From Patescibacteria group bacterium (GTDB taxonomy: Bacteria; Patescibacteriota; Dojkabacteria; JAHIVN01), in NCBI GenBank assembly GCA_018816645.1, contig JAHIVN010000126.1:1-42318 (forward strand): a DNA stretch of 42,318 nt, given 5' to 3'. Positions 17,417 through 26,225 of this stretch are shown piece after piece; position 1 is the first letter of the stretch, and each line of letters opens with the position of its first letter. Position numbers and translations under genes: made by a program. A model generated the notes under the pieces. It saw only the letters and a program-made list of their open reading frames with translations. It was not told the origin of the DNA and ran no database searches.

Positions 17417-17506
17417 TCTATTTAACTACTTAACTATTTTACTATTTAACTTCCTGTATTCAGCTTATTTGCTTATCAGTCTATCTGCTTGTCTGTTAGC
17501 CGCTTA

Positions 17507-18217
17507 CTAATCAGTATATTCCTTCACAGCCTCTTTCTTTCCATTTGTTACGTCTTCAACTATCTTGCCGTCCAGTATACGAAGAATTCTATCTGCCTTA
17601 TGTGCTATTCTATCGTCATGAGTAACCACTAGTATTGTGACATTCATTTTTTGCTGTAAATCATGAAGAAGCTCGATAATTTTTTCTCCGGATTTGCTGT
17701 CAAGATTTCCCGTAGGTTCATCAGCAAGTATGACTTTAGGAGAATTTACCATGGCACGAGCGATACTTACACGCTGCTGCTGACCGCCGGAAAGTTCTGT
17801 CGGTTTATGACTGACCCTATCAGCAAGTCCAACCTTTTCAAGCGCTGCACGAGCCTTCTCTTTTCTTTCCTTTTTCGGCATACCAGCAAAAATGAGTCCC
17901 AGCTCAACATTATCCAGAGCCGTGTATCTTGACTGAAGATTGAAATTCTGGAATATGAATCCAACTGTTTTATTTCTATACCTGGCAAGATCCCTATCCT
18001 TAAGAACTGCTAAATCATCTCCATCGACAGTGATTGATCCGTTATCTAGTGAATCCAGTCCGCCAATAGTATGAAGCAGTGTTGACTTCCCGCTTCCAGA
18101 AGGCCCTATTATAGCGATAAACTCTCCCTGCTTGACGTCAAAAGTTACATCGTCAAGAGCTTTTATCTCTTCGTCTCCCATTCTATATGTTTTTTTAGCG
18201 TTTTTGATCGAGATCAT
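17507..18217 (-). CDS. ABC transporter ATP-binding protein (LolD/MacB type)
   Basis: The product has 236 residues. Walker A GPSGSGKST at 38-46, the Q-loop region IFQNFNLQSRYTALDNVELGL, the signature LSGGQQQR near 141, Walker B VILADEPTGNLDS near 160 and the switch histidine in TILVVTHD are all intact, so it should hydrolyse ATP. It is the partner of the permease at 16067-17416. The 90 bases between the two genes contain degenerate CTATTTAACTA-type repeats. Confidence 0.95.
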   Translation of the reverse strand: MISIKNAKKTYRMGDEEIKALDDVTFDVKQGEFIAIIGPSGSGKSTLLHTIGGLDSLDNGSITVDGDDLAVLKDRDLARYRNKTVGFIFQNFNLQSRYTALDNVELGLIFAGMPKKERKEKARAALEKVGLADRVSHKPTELSGGQQQRVSIARAMVNSPKVILADEPTGNLDSKSGEKIIELLHDLQQKMNVTILVVTHDDRIAHKADRILRILDGKIVEDVTNGKKEAVKEYTD

Positions 18218-18321
18218 GGATTTTATTCTAGACGCGTTATTATATACTTATAATTACATTTTGAAAAGTCATCCCCTCTTAAATCACCCAATTGCTATCC
18301 CTATCAAAGAACTAAGGCAAA

Positions 18322-19521
18322 TCATCTAAATACAGCTTTTTCACTACTCTTACTCACATTCAGCAAAATCCCAACCCCGGCAAGAACCACAACCATCGAA
18401 CTTCCGCCATATGAAAAAAAGGGTAGGGGAATACCTGTAAGCGGCCCAAGCGCTATATTTGCAGCAATATTTAGAAACGCCTGCAGTCCGATCCATACTG
18501 TAATGCCGGTAGCAAGCAGAGAGCCGAGACGATCATGCGCGTTTCTTGCTATTCTCAGTCCTCTAGAGACAAACATGAGAAATGCCAGTACCAGCACTAC
18601 ATCGCCCACAAAGCCAAACTCCTCAGCATACACAGCAAAGATAGTGTCCGTAAAAGCACTATTTCCAACAAGGTAGAAAAATTTCTGCCTTGATTCTCCA
18701 AAACCAATCCCAAACAGACCACCGGAACCAATAGCTATAAGAACCTGATTTATCTGATATCCGGAAATCCAGGGATCCGGAGCATAACCAGACTTTATAG
18801 TCTCCAGAAATGTTGATACTCTGCTCGCACGATACGGCGAAATGATAGCAGCAAGCACCCCAAGGACACCCATCACAGCAATTATAAAGAATGACCCCAG
18901 AGTATGCAGTGCATCCGTTCCTGAGATGAAATAAACAGCCAGAGCAGTGAATGCAACAACAGCAGTAGTCCCAAGATCTGGTTCAACTATGATGAGAAAA
19001 CATATAGTAAAAAGAATAAACGCAAATGGAAGGAGCTCGGTTTTCAGATGCTGAGTAAATGCTTCTTTCAGATTTCCGCTTCTCTGTTTCTGTTTCGCCA
19101 GCCAGCAGGCCAGGTAAACCGTGAATGTAAGTTTGGCAAGCTCGGAGGGCTGTATATTTACAACACCTATACTGAACCATCGCCTGCTTCCAAATACCAG
19201 AGGTCCTGCAAAAACTACTAAAACCAAAAGAACTATTGTGGTTACAATAGCCGGAACTATAAGCTTCGGATAGTTGTGATAGTCGAACAGATAAGTAAAA
19301 GCAAAAGCGGCCGCTCCAACGAGAACCCAAACTGTTTGCAGCTTCAGAAATCTGAATTGATCACCATAAGTCTCTGATGCAACTATCACACTGGCATCAT
19401 AAACCATCACCAGTCCAAAAAGGACAAGTATAACAACTAAGGCCAAGAGGATATAGTCAGGAGCCCCTTTCGAAAAGAGTCTTGATCTCGTTCTTTGTAA
19501 AAATCGTTGTCGTTTTGTCAT
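18322..19521 (-). CDS. ftsW: SEDS-family cell division / peptidoglycan polymerase
   Basis: This multi-pass membrane protein polymerises lipid II. From the ATG at 19521 it has 399 residues with about ten membrane helices. Key SEDS features are GPLVFGSRRWFSIGVVNIQPSELAK, IIVEPDLGTTAVV (with the essential Asp) and the C-terminal GPLTGIPLPFFSYGGSSM. FtsW rather than RodA is inferred from murG in the same cluster. A reading frame continues upstream to a TTG at 19566, but that TTG is part of the -35 box of the gene's own promoter, so the ATG is preferred. Confidence 0.92.
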   Translation of the reverse strand: MTKRQRFLQRTRSRLFSKGAPDYILLALVVILVLFGLVMVYDASVIVASETYGDQFRFLKLQTVWVLVGAAAFAFTYLFDYHNYPKLIVPAIVTTIVLLVLVVFAGPLVFGSRRWFSIGVVNIQPSELAKLTFTVYLACWLAKQKQRSGNLKEAFTQHLKTELLPFAFILFTICFLIIVEPDLGTTAVVAFTALAVYFISGTDALHTLGSFFIIAVMGVLGVLAAIISPYRASRVSTFLETIKSGYAPDPWISGYQINQVLIAIGSGGLFGIGFGESRQKFFYLVGNSAFTDTIFAVYAEEFGFVGDVVLVLAFLMFVSRGLRIARNAHDRLGSLLATGITVWIGLQAFLNIAANIALGPLTGIPLPFFSYGGSSMVVVLAGVGILLNVSKSSEKAVFR

Positions 19522-19537
19522 AGCATTTTCGTCATTT

Positions 19538-19566
19538 ATATTACTATGAGAAACGGGAGAATACAA
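19538..19566 (-). promoter_or_regulatory. Promoter of ftsW
   Basis: On the minus strand TTGTAT (19566-19561), 17 bases, TAATAT (19543-19538). Transcription would start near 19531, about ten bases before the ATG. It stands back to back with the promoter of the 19605 gene. Confidence 0.6.
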
Positions 19567-19587
19567 TTTTCATGATTTACACTTCAG

Positions 19588-19597
19588 ATGATATAAT
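19588..19597 (+). promoter_or_regulatory. Extended -10 promoter, probably leaderless mRNA
   Basis: TGATATAAT is an extended -10 box (TGnTATAAT). TATAAT ends at 19597 and the ATG begins at 19605, so the predicted first transcribed base is at or next to the start codon. No Shine-Dalgarno sequence is possible. Confidence 0.65.
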
Positions 19598-19604
19598 ATA
19601 AGAT

Positions 19605-21695
19605 ATGGATCTTGAATTTGAAGGAGAAATCAATGAGGCAACCTCTATGTTTCATAAAGAGACAGCGATTTCTCCTGTTGTAGCCGACTTTCTCCTTGAC
19701 TTCCTAGACTCTTCACGGAACTCAGCTCAAGAAAGAGTGCTATCTAGCAGATTTCTTAGTTTGTTCTTCGGCTCTCTCACAGATCTAAATAGGTTTGAGG
19801 CAATTGTGGGTGCAATGGAAAAGGTCCGTTTACAAATAGGAGAATCACAAAGAGAGAATCCCGATACTATTCTCCCGCGATCAGCACTAACTAGAAATTT
19901 TCGACAAATACAGAAAAAAGAACAGCTTCAAGAGAAGGAAGTTTCAGTCCAAGTTCTTGTTCGTCTTTGTGAAATAGCAAAAAGTGAACACATTCTTGCT
20001 GAAACCGCTGCTTTGACACTCAGAGTTCTACTAGTAGAGACAAATTTCAAGCTAGGTATACTTCGTATAGAGCAACTTGCATGTGAGATGGCAAGAGCTG
20101 GCCTTGCTAATGACTGGTCCAGAACTAATCTCTTATTTGAATTTGTTTCTGCTAGTTTTTTTCTTAACAAGTTGCCCTATCAGGACCTTGATACGCATTT
20201 TCTTGAGCGAGCCCGTGCCTATCAAGGTATTCATCCATCCGATCATGCAAATAGAGTTATCCACTGGGTTGATTTCTTAACATTAAATGTTTCTGAATAT
20301 GGCATGTTTGAGCAATATAGACAGCTTCAGAGTTATCTTGCTAAACCGTTCTCGATAGTAAATGGGGAAAAAGCTTCACTAGATACTGACAGACTAAGAC
20401 GATATCTACTTAAAAATCTACATTTTCAGATTGGAATCGCTGGTTTTGCCGATCAAGTTGACAGGCAAGTACAATTCCTAAGAGATAAAAGATTCCCAGA
20501 CTTAAGACTCAAAGAAGAACTTGCTGCATCAGTAATGCGGCAAGGTGTAGACATCCCCAATAAACGATTATCGGAAGCAATAAGCCCCATGACATTGGGA
20601 AGACTAGGAGGTCTGTTAATGAAACATGATTTTAATAACATATTGCTTGATATTCAAGACAGTTTACAATATTTATTCGGATTTGAACTAGCGAACTTAT
20701 GCCAGGAACTAGCTTACAAGAGATCTGGATCACAGGCTGGTGAAGTAGGATTCTATATTGGAAATGAATTCAGAAGATTAACCTTCGTAACAAGAACAGG
20801 ACCAAAGCATGCTACCCCAGATAAATTGCAAGTGGGCAGGATGGTTAGAGACGAATATAAATTGCAAAACCAAACTTCTCGAATCATAGGTCCAACGGAG
20901 GCAATTGACCTGATGCGTTTTATGCATCTTACTCCGGAGGAGATACCATGGCTATCATCAGTATTAAAATCAACTGCTGAAGAAGCATTAGGTCTAGCAG
21001 ATAATGACTTGAAACAGAGGCAACAACTTTTAGTAGGAATATTACAGAGCTCTCTGAATTGGACGATAAGTACTAGAGGAGATATTCTTGCCGCATCAGC
21101 CGATAGTACACTTATAAGAGAAGTTGGATTAACCCAGGTAGCTTATAATATCGTTCCTGCAAGGATTTTGCCTGGTGCAATACAGGCGACAATATCTCTG
21201 GATCAAGCAAGGTTACCATTTATAATTGGCCCAAGTCTGAACGTTTATTTTCAGGGGACATTATCTCCAGAACAAGCAATTCAGCAAGCGAACAATGTAC
21301 TTACTAGAATGTCAACTCCAGAAGCTTACTGGTTTTCTCTTCTTATCTTGGGAGGGCTACACCAGATAACAACAGGACTGATCAAAGCTATTCCAGTTTC
21401 ACAAGGGACGATAATGATAAGGAGAGAAGAATCAGTAACCAGAGCATTTCAAGGACGGAGGGGTCATATTCGGTGTCTTGCTAGGGGAAGTGGTTTTACT
21501 CAAGAGCAATACGATTTAGCACTGTTACATGGAGTTGACTTACATATTGTCAACGATCTTAGAGGTGGTTGGACCTCCACACAAGTTCAAACGGATATAG
21601 GCCCTCAAGTATTCACAAAAGGACAATATACATTTGTCGTTCCAGTTGAAGCCCCTCCAGATGCTATAGTGGCACCAAACGTCTGGCAATTCTAG
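19605..21695 (+). CDS. Large cytoplasmic protein of unknown family
   Basis: The product has 696 residues and I do not recognise it. There is no signal peptide or membrane segment. The first about 450 residues read as alpha-helical (many amphipathic stretches such as VLVRLCEIAKSEHILAETAAL). The last third is more mixed and strand-like (VAYNIVPARILPGAIQATIS, PFIIGPSLNVYFQGTL, FTKGQYTFVVPVE). By my count it has about 50 Arg against 23 Lys, the opposite of the Lys-rich housekeeping proteins nearby. It is divergent from ftsW across 83 bases. Codon structure is clean over 2 kb, so it is certainly a gene. Confidence 0.85.
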   Translation: MDLEFEGEINEATSMFHKETAISPVVADFLLDFLDSSRNSAQERVLSSRFLSLFFGSLTDLNRFEAIVGAMEKVRLQIGESQRENPDTILPRSALTRNFRQIQKKEQLQEKEVSVQVLVRLCEIAKSEHILAETAALTLRVLLVETNFKLGILRIEQLACEMARAGLANDWSRTNLLFEFVSASFFLNKLPYQDLDTHFLERARAYQGIHPSDHANRVIHWVDFLTLNVSEYGMFEQYRQLQSYLAKPFSIVNGEKASLDTDRLRRYLLKNLHFQIGIAGFADQVDRQVQFLRDKRFPDLRLKEELAASVMRQGVDIPNKRLSEAISPMTLGRLGGLLMKHDFNNILLDIQDSLQYLFGFELANLCQELAYKRSGSQAGEVGFYIGNEFRRLTFVTRTGPKHATPDKLQVGRMVRDEYKLQNQTSRIIGPTEAIDLMRFMHLTPEEIPWLSSVLKSTAEEALGLADNDLKQRQQLLVGILQSSLNWTISTRGDILAASADSTLIREVGLTQVAYNIVPARILPGAIQATISLDQARLPFIIGPSLNVYFQGTLSPEQAIQQANNVLTRMSTPEAYWFSLLILGGLHQITTGLIKAIPVSQGTIMIRREESVTRAFQGRRGHIRCLARGSGFTQEQYDLALLHGVDLHIVNDLRGGWTSTQVQTDIGPQVFTKGQYTFVVPVEAPPDAIVAPNVWQF

Positions 21696-21935
21696 TTCGT
21701 TGTGAAAAATTGCTGGTTCAACGCAGCAGCCACGCAGCCTTGTTTCCATAGAGCTTTATTCTGAAATCTATTTAATCTTGAATGCGGGATTTATGGAGCA
21801 ATTGAACCTGCAAAAGATTGATCGAGTTGATTACGTATTAAGGATTACGCCATAAGGAATACGGAATATTGACAACTGTTTACTGTTCCCCTGCGTCATG
21901 ATATATTTACAAAATCAGTTATTAGGAATTAAATC

Positions 21936-22157
21936 ATGAAAATCAAAAAGTCCTGGACTATTCAGAAACTTCTAGATGAATATCCTGATGCAGCAGAAGT
22001 ACTTGTAGAATACGGCTTTCACTGCATCGGCTGCGCCATTGCTTCTATGGAGACGATAGAACAGGGTGCGGGGGCACATGGACTGGATGAGGAAAAGTTT
22101 AAAGAAATGATGGGAAAGCTGGAAAAACTTGGAAAGAAAAATATTAAAGAGTCTTGA
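21936..22157 (+). CDS. DUF1858-domain small protein (CxxC)
   Basis: The product has 73 residues. IQKLLDEYPDAAEVLVEYGFHCIGC followed by AIASMETIEQGAGAHG is the DUF1858 pattern, a helical domain with a conserved C-x2-C (CIGC). It is often found alone or fused to hybrid-cluster or ScdA-like proteins, and is presumed to be redox- or metal-related. AGGA lies nine bases before the ATG, a reasonable ribosome site. It converges with the next gene, with seven bases between the stops. Confidence 0.85.
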   Translation: MKIKKSWTIQKLLDEYPDAAEVLVEYGFHCIGCAIASMETIEQGAGAHGLDEEKFKEMMGKLEKLGKKNIKES

Positions 22158-22164
22158 ACTACCT

Positions 22165-23016
22165 CTATTGGAAAATAGCAACTATTTCATTGTACCAGCT
22201 TTCGGAATATGGCTCAAGAACTAGTTCATCTAACCCTGGGACATGCCCCGATCTCTTTGCTTCAACCTGATATTCTCCGAAAGTTAGCCCATTTTGCGCA
22301 CAATAAACTGCTAATCCGAAAACATTGTTGCGTAATTCAGAGATACGTAAAGAATCTTTCGCAGTCCAAATCTGCACAAGAGATAAATCTACACTTCCCA
22401 TATCATAGGCTTGAGCCAACTCAACCCAAAACGGAGACGTTCTCAATTCTGTTCTCTGAGCAAGATTAACCAGTGAGAATGTAATTCCCCCAGTCATTAC
22501 ACTTGTCTGAGTATGTGAGCTAAAAGTATAAAAATACCTATCACCAGGAAGAGTTTCAGCTGAAAGATCTAAAACAAATATATAACCTATTCTGGGAGGT
22601 TTCAATCCTTTTCCCATTAGCTTATATAAACCAGTGTCATGATGTTCATAGAGAAAATCGATTGCTTGTTCATAAATTCTAACGTCCGGAACAGCAAATG
22701 TTGCCGGATGAAATACACGTATTTCCTTGCCAGCGTGACTATAAATTGTGAGCCTGTCAACTTGTGCCTCAACATCGGCTCTTAGGATCGCCCTGTCAGC
22801 TGCCGGAAGAAAGGGAAAACAAGCCTGATTCCTTCTCCCCATCTCGAAAACTCTTGCAATATCTTTTTTCGTTGCAGGTCTGGTTGAAATGTCAAAATCA
22901 TAATGCTCACGAATAAAAAGTCCAACTGGTACCGCTGCAGCACCTGCTGCCAAAAGAAAATATCTCAAAACAGTTCTTCGTGATATAGGCACGACTTCCT
23001 TGGTCTCACCAGCCAT
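22165..23016 (-). CDS. Exported protein of unknown family with twin-arginine-like signal
   Basis: The product has 283 residues. The N-terminus is a basic region, SRRTVLRYFLLAAGAAAVP, then charged sequence: an S-R-R-x-[VF]-L pattern followed by a moderately hydrophobic helix, as in Tat signals, with no lipobox cysteine. The mature part is not recognised. It has ARVFEMGRRNQACFPFLPAA, RIGYIFVLDLSAETLPGD and RYFYTFSSHTQTSVMTGGI, compatible with a mixed alpha/beta domain. Arg exceeds Lys. No tat genes are in the window, and an uncleaved membrane anchor is an alternative reading. Confidence 0.7.
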   Translation of the reverse strand: MAGETKEVVPISRRTVLRYFLLAAGAAAVPVGLFIREHYDFDISTRPATKKDIARVFEMGRRNQACFPFLPAADRAILRADVEAQVDRLTIYSHAGKEIRVFHPATFAVPDVRIYEQAIDFLYEHHDTGLYKLMGKGLKPPRIGYIFVLDLSAETLPGDRYFYTFSSHTQTSVMTGGITFSLVNLAQRTELRTSPFWVELAQAYDMGSVDLSLVQIWTAKDSLRISELRNNVFGLAVYCAQNGLTFGEYQVEAKRSGHVPGLDELVLEPYSESWYNEIVAIFQ

Positions 23017-23204
23017 TATTTTTTTGTCTAAATAAAAATAAATTAGATCATTTTCTATGTTAATTTCTCTACCTTGCGATATACTGCTTAGATTTTCCGC
23101 TTACGCTTAACATATTCATAACACTTAGAATAAAGTCCGCGTATTATATTACAATAACTAATCAATTTAATGATAACAATGGAAAAAATAACGACAATAA
23201 ATCT

Positions 23205-23245
23205 GGTATCAGAGAACAGATTCCGCATAGCTGTTAACTGATACC
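23205..23245. repeat. GGTATCAG...CTGATACC hairpin after the FKBP gene
   Basis: GGTATCAG (23205-23212) pairs with CTGATACC (23238-23245), and the inner GAACAG/CTGTT extends the stem around an 11-base loop. On the minus strand it starts 19 bases after the FKBP stop codon. There is no T run behind it. Confidence 0.65.
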
Positions 23246-23263
23246 TGTTTTGCATCAACCTGT

Positions 23264-23758
23264 CTATTTCACTATTTCCAAGAGCTCAATCTCAAAAACA
23301 AGTCCTGCCTTTGGGGGAATACTCCCCGAACCTGTCTCTCCATATCCCATGCTGGAAGGAATTTCCAGCTTTCTTTTCCCTCCGACTTTCATCCCAAGCA
23401 ATCCTTTTTCCCAGCCTTCAATCACACCGCCCGAACCAACAGTGAACTCAAAGGGCTCATTTCTGTCAACCGAGCTGTCAAACTTTGTACCGTCGATTAG
23501 TGTCCCGGTATAGTGAACACTAACAGTATCGCCATTCTTAACTTCTGCTCCTTCACCAACCTTTGTATCTTCTATCTTAAACTCATCGAAATCTTCTGCC
23601 TCCTGTGTATTTAACTCATCTACTTTATCCTGTAAATTCACATCTTCTGTAGTAGGTTCTTCTTTTGGCGGGTTTGATGGGCTAGTCTTATCCATGATTA
23701 ATATGAATAATCCTGTAAGAATTAAAATAGGCAGAATTAATATTAGTACTTTTTTCAT
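23264..23758 (-). CDS. Membrane-anchored FKBP-type peptidyl-prolyl isomerase
   Basis: The product has 164 residues: an N-terminal hydrophobic anchor (about 3-21), an acidic Pro/Glu-rich linker, and one FKBP domain (about 60-164). The domain has [53 protein letters not shown] and [20 protein letters not shown], keeping the active-site Y, D, F, V-I, W and Y positions. It should speed prolyl isomerisation outside the membrane during folding of exported proteins. A promoter is visible upstream. Confidence 0.95.
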   Translation of the reverse strand: MKKVLILILPILILTGLFILIMDKTSPSNPPKEEPTTEDVNLQDKVDELNTQEAEDFDEFKIEDTKVGEGAEVKNGDTVSVHYTGTLIDGTKFDSSVDRNEPFEFTVGSGGVIEGWEKGLLGMKVGGKRKLEIPSSMGYGETGSGSIPPKAGLVFEIELLEIVK

Positions 23759-23792
23759 TTTATACTTTCTAATAAATAAACTACAAAAGAGA

Positions 23793-23821
23793 ACTTTATT
23801 CTACTTACGTGATACGGTCAA
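23793..23821 (-). promoter_or_regulatory. Promoter of the FKBP gene
   Basis: On the minus strand TTGACC (23821-23816), 17 bases, TAAAGT (23798-23793), followed by about 35 bases to the ATG at 23758. Confidence 0.6.
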
Positions 23822-23971
23822 CACTTTGCAGTTTTATGTTACCGGTCAATTATATTGTTTTCAGGATTAGTTCACAAGATGCAACGACAAATCATGCTAT
23901 TTTTCCTATCTACTCATTTGTAAATAAATCTGATAGTATTCAATCATAATTTCCAGAATTCAAATCCTACA

Positions 23972-25489
23972 GTGACTATCCTGAAGTCAGTAAACAAAAA
24001 AGAAACACTGCTGGCCACTCTTATCTGGACCATTATACTAATGGGTCTCGTACTCAGGAGCTATGGGATAGACAGACCAAATCTTTGGTTTGATGAAGCC
24101 TTTAGTGTAGTTTTTGCTCAAAGAGACATATTGTCTGTCTTCAAGTTATCACTAAATGACACTACGACACCTCTTTTCGAAATAATTCTGTATTTTTTAT
24201 TTAGAATTTATCCAAATAACGAATTTATTGCGCGTCTGCCTTCACTTCTAGCTGGCATTGGAAGTCTATTTGTATTCTACATTATCATTACGTACGTTTT
24301 ATCCAGAAGATACCGTATTTTTGCACTTTTACTTTTTTCTACAAATCTTGTTTCTTTATATTTTTCCAGGCAAGCTAGGGCATATGCTCTTACTCAGTTT
24401 TTCTTGCTCATAGCCTGTTACAGCCTTATACGCCTCGTAAAGCACTGGAATAAAACATTTTTTCTCTTACTTATCTTTTCAAACATTCTCGCTTTTCTTT
24501 CACACCAGCTGGCAGTCTTCTTCATCATAGGTGAATGTGTTGTCGTTATTTTTGAGATCACAAAGAAAAATGAAGATCTTGCTTTACTACGTTTTCTAAC
24601 CTTACGTAAAAAAACTCTGATCCGTTGGTTTTTAGCTTTTCTTCCTGTTGGTGTTATGATTTTCATCTGGTCGCTTTTCCTAATTGCCCAAGTCAAAGAT
24701 GCTTCGCAGGTCTTTTATTTGCAATTCCACCCTTATAGATCACTTATAGGAACTATCGGCGAGTTATCATTTTGTAATTTGAAAGTAAATCTCGAATCGC
24801 TTTCTTTTATATATCCATTTGAGAGAGTGCTCATATTCGCGTTTGCAGTATTTGGAACGATAGTAGAAATGAAGTACAGACGGAAGAAGACACCTTTCTA
24901 TTCAGTTCTTTTCTGGATTCCACTAGCTTGTATGTACGTTGTTTCCTTCAAGGTGCCTATCTTTTCCGTGAGATACATAAGCTTTCTCACACCCTACTTT
25001 ATAATCTTGATAGTGAAGGGAGTCAAGGCATGTGTTCCGAAACGAGCCCTACAATACATTCTCATTGGCTTCTTTGTCATAGGCAACCTTTTGGTTTACT
25101 TCAAATACCTAAAGAATGATACAAAAAAGACTCACTTTCTGGATCTGGTCAGCTATCTAAACAAAAGCAAAAAAGATGATGATCTCATGCTTGCTACCAA
25201 CGCACTCATCTATACCCCAGTCCGCTATTACTCTAAAGAAAATTTCGAAAGTTATATTTATGACTCCTGGGAAAATATACCTTTTTACCACGGGAAGGTG
25301 ATACTTACTGAAGAGGATCTGCTCTACGATTACGTAAAAATCAAATCGTATAAAAGAGTCTGGATAATAACTGACTACAATAGAAATCTAGAAAATTCGT
25401 GTCTTGAAGATACATTCGAGAAAGATTACAAACTGGAAGCAACAAAAAGATTTCGGATCAAGTATCTATGTCTTTGGGTTGCTCTATGA
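23972..25489 (+). CDS. GT39/ArnT-like membrane glycosyltransferase
   Basis: The product has 505 residues. It starts at a GTG. After the first membrane helix, NLWFDEAFSVVFAQRD carries the DE motif in the first outer loop typical of polyprenol-phosphate-sugar-dependent glycosyltransferases (PMT/ArnT/DUF2723 group). Ten or more hydrophobic helices follow, with NEFIARLPSLLAGIGSLFVF and LYFSRQARAYALTQFF (the second conserved loop, R-A-Y). The C-terminal about 110 residues are soluble and outside. It would transfer a sugar from a lipid carrier to a surface acceptor; which sugar cannot be told. Confidence 0.85.
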   Translation: MTILKSVNKKETLLATLIWTIILMGLVLRSYGIDRPNLWFDEAFSVVFAQRDILSVFKLSLNDTTTPLFEIILYFLFRIYPNNEFIARLPSLLAGIGSLFVFYIIITYVLSRRYRIFALLLFSTNLVSLYFSRQARAYALTQFFLLIACYSLIRLVKHWNKTFFLLLIFSNILAFLSHQLAVFFIIGECVVVIFEITKKNEDLALLRFLTLRKKTLIRWFLAFLPVGVMIFIWSLFLIAQVKDASQVFYLQFHPYRSLIGTIGELSFCNLKVNLESLSFIYPFERVLIFAFAVFGTIVEMKYRRKKTPFYSVLFWIPLACMYVVSFKVPIFSVRYISFLTPYFIILIVKGVKACVPKRALQYILIGFFVIGNLLVYFKYLKNDTKKTHFLDLVSYLNKSKKDDDLMLATNALIYTPVRYYSKENFESYIYDSWENIPFYHGKVILTEEDLLYDYVKIKSYKRVWIITDYNRNLENSCLEDTFEKDYKLEATKRFRIKYLCLWVAL

Positions 25490-25514
25490 ACTATTCCTCA
25501 AAGAGAAGTAATGC

Positions 25515-25895
25515 TTAGTAAACCTCGCCAAAGGCAATCGCATAATTCTTCCCATATTTCTTCGAACACTTTGGACAGTAAGCGAAATGAAAGTATTGCT
25601 TTTTAAACTTCAATCCCTTTTTGGACGCATAATCCTGCATCACATTAAACCACTTGGGAACGTCTTTATAAGAACCTTCAAACACTTTGCTTATGAATGT
25701 CCCTGTAAATTTTACTATCCTGGCATCTGAAACCTCATTTGTAACTGTCATATGAAGTTCAGACTTCCATGGAGACGGATCATAGGCCAAGACAAGAAAA
25801 TCCTCGTCGCTAGGAGCAGCCCCGGCATCTTGGATTTTCTTGAACATTCTTGTTACAACTTTCCCCATATTTAGAGGAACGTGAAATAACTTCAC
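25515..25895 (-). CDS. GyrI-like / effector-binding-domain protein
   Basis: The product has 126 residues and starts at a GTG (25895). ARIVKFTGTFISKVFEGSYK followed by DVPKWFNVMQDYASKKGL and YFHFAYCPKCSKKYGKNYAIAFGEV resembles small stand-alone proteins of Firmicutes with the TCPKCAKxYGKNYVV ending. These are often annotated only as hydrolase or GyrI-like. The C-x2-C is conserved in that group. The direct repeat 25896-25989 starts exactly one base upstream of the start codon and contains its promoter region (GATAAT four bases before GTG). Before the insertion it probably followed the TrmB regulator gene in one transcription direction. Confidence 0.6.
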   Translation of the reverse strand: MKLFHVPLNMGKVVTRMFKKIQDAGAAPSDEDFLVLAYDPSPWKSELHMTVTNEVSDARIVKFTGTFISKVFEGSYKDVPKWFNVMQDYASKKGLKFKKQYFHFAYCPKCSKKYGKNYAIAFGEVY

Positions 25896-25989
25896 TACAT
25901 TATCAAAATAAAAAGCGGAATAATGTCCGAAGCTCGAACCAACCCTAATCTTTTATCCCCATTTTCCCCCTTGGCCCTGTAACAAACAT
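25896..25989. repeat. 94-bp direct repeat, left copy
   Basis: This copy is identical to 28962-29055 at 92 of 94 positions by my alignment. It holds the upstream region of the GyrI-like gene plus the last 15 codons (with stop) of a TrmB-type gene. Together with the right copy it bounds a segment of about 3 kb. Confidence 0.92.
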
Positions 25990-26012
25990 TTCTTTTCCGA
26001 TCCAAAGACTCG
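25945..26012 (-). pseudogene. 3' remnant of a TrmB-type regulator gene
   Basis: In the minus frame this reads TSLWIGKEMFVTGPRGKMG followed by IKD and a stop. The intact gene ends WKDAIEMFVTGPRGEMGIKD at 29011. The similarity ends abruptly upstream, where a GC-rich palindrome and unrelated sequence begin. It is either a duplicated tail or what is left of a second paralogue. Confidence 0.8.
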
Positions 26013-26013
26013 T

Positions 26014-26032
26014 CCGCCTCTGACGGAGGCGG
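26014..26032. repeat. GC-rich hairpin CCGCCTC-TGACG-GAGGCGG
   Basis: This is a perfect seven-base-pair stem with a five-base loop, directly after the left direct repeat. It belongs with the short GC palindromes at 6864 and 31734. From here to 26225 there is no gene. The stretch 26033-26160 is GC-richer than its surroundings and has short open frames interrupted by stops on both strands. Confidence 0.6.
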
Positions 26033-26225
26033 TGAACAGTATTCCCTCTCTGTTCTAAACCTTACTCAGAATTTCGGCGTACTCATCCGCTTTAGGCTTC
26101 AACTATACCTTCGGTTTGTCTCAGCCTGATCTCGTTAAGCTAACCCGTTTCGAGTTCTCGCCTGATATAGTCCCTTAGAAAATGTGACTAAACTAATATA
26201 TTTCTTGTCTATGATAATATATATT

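Noticed and set aside
17417-17506. CTATTTAACTA-type tandem repeats as a possible CRISPR or minisatellite
   Set aside because: The units are short, degenerate and without regular spacers. No CRISPR-like array is present in the window.
21238-21260. NVYFQG in the 696-residue protein, similar to a TEV protease site
   Set aside because: A six-residue chance resemblance without biological context.
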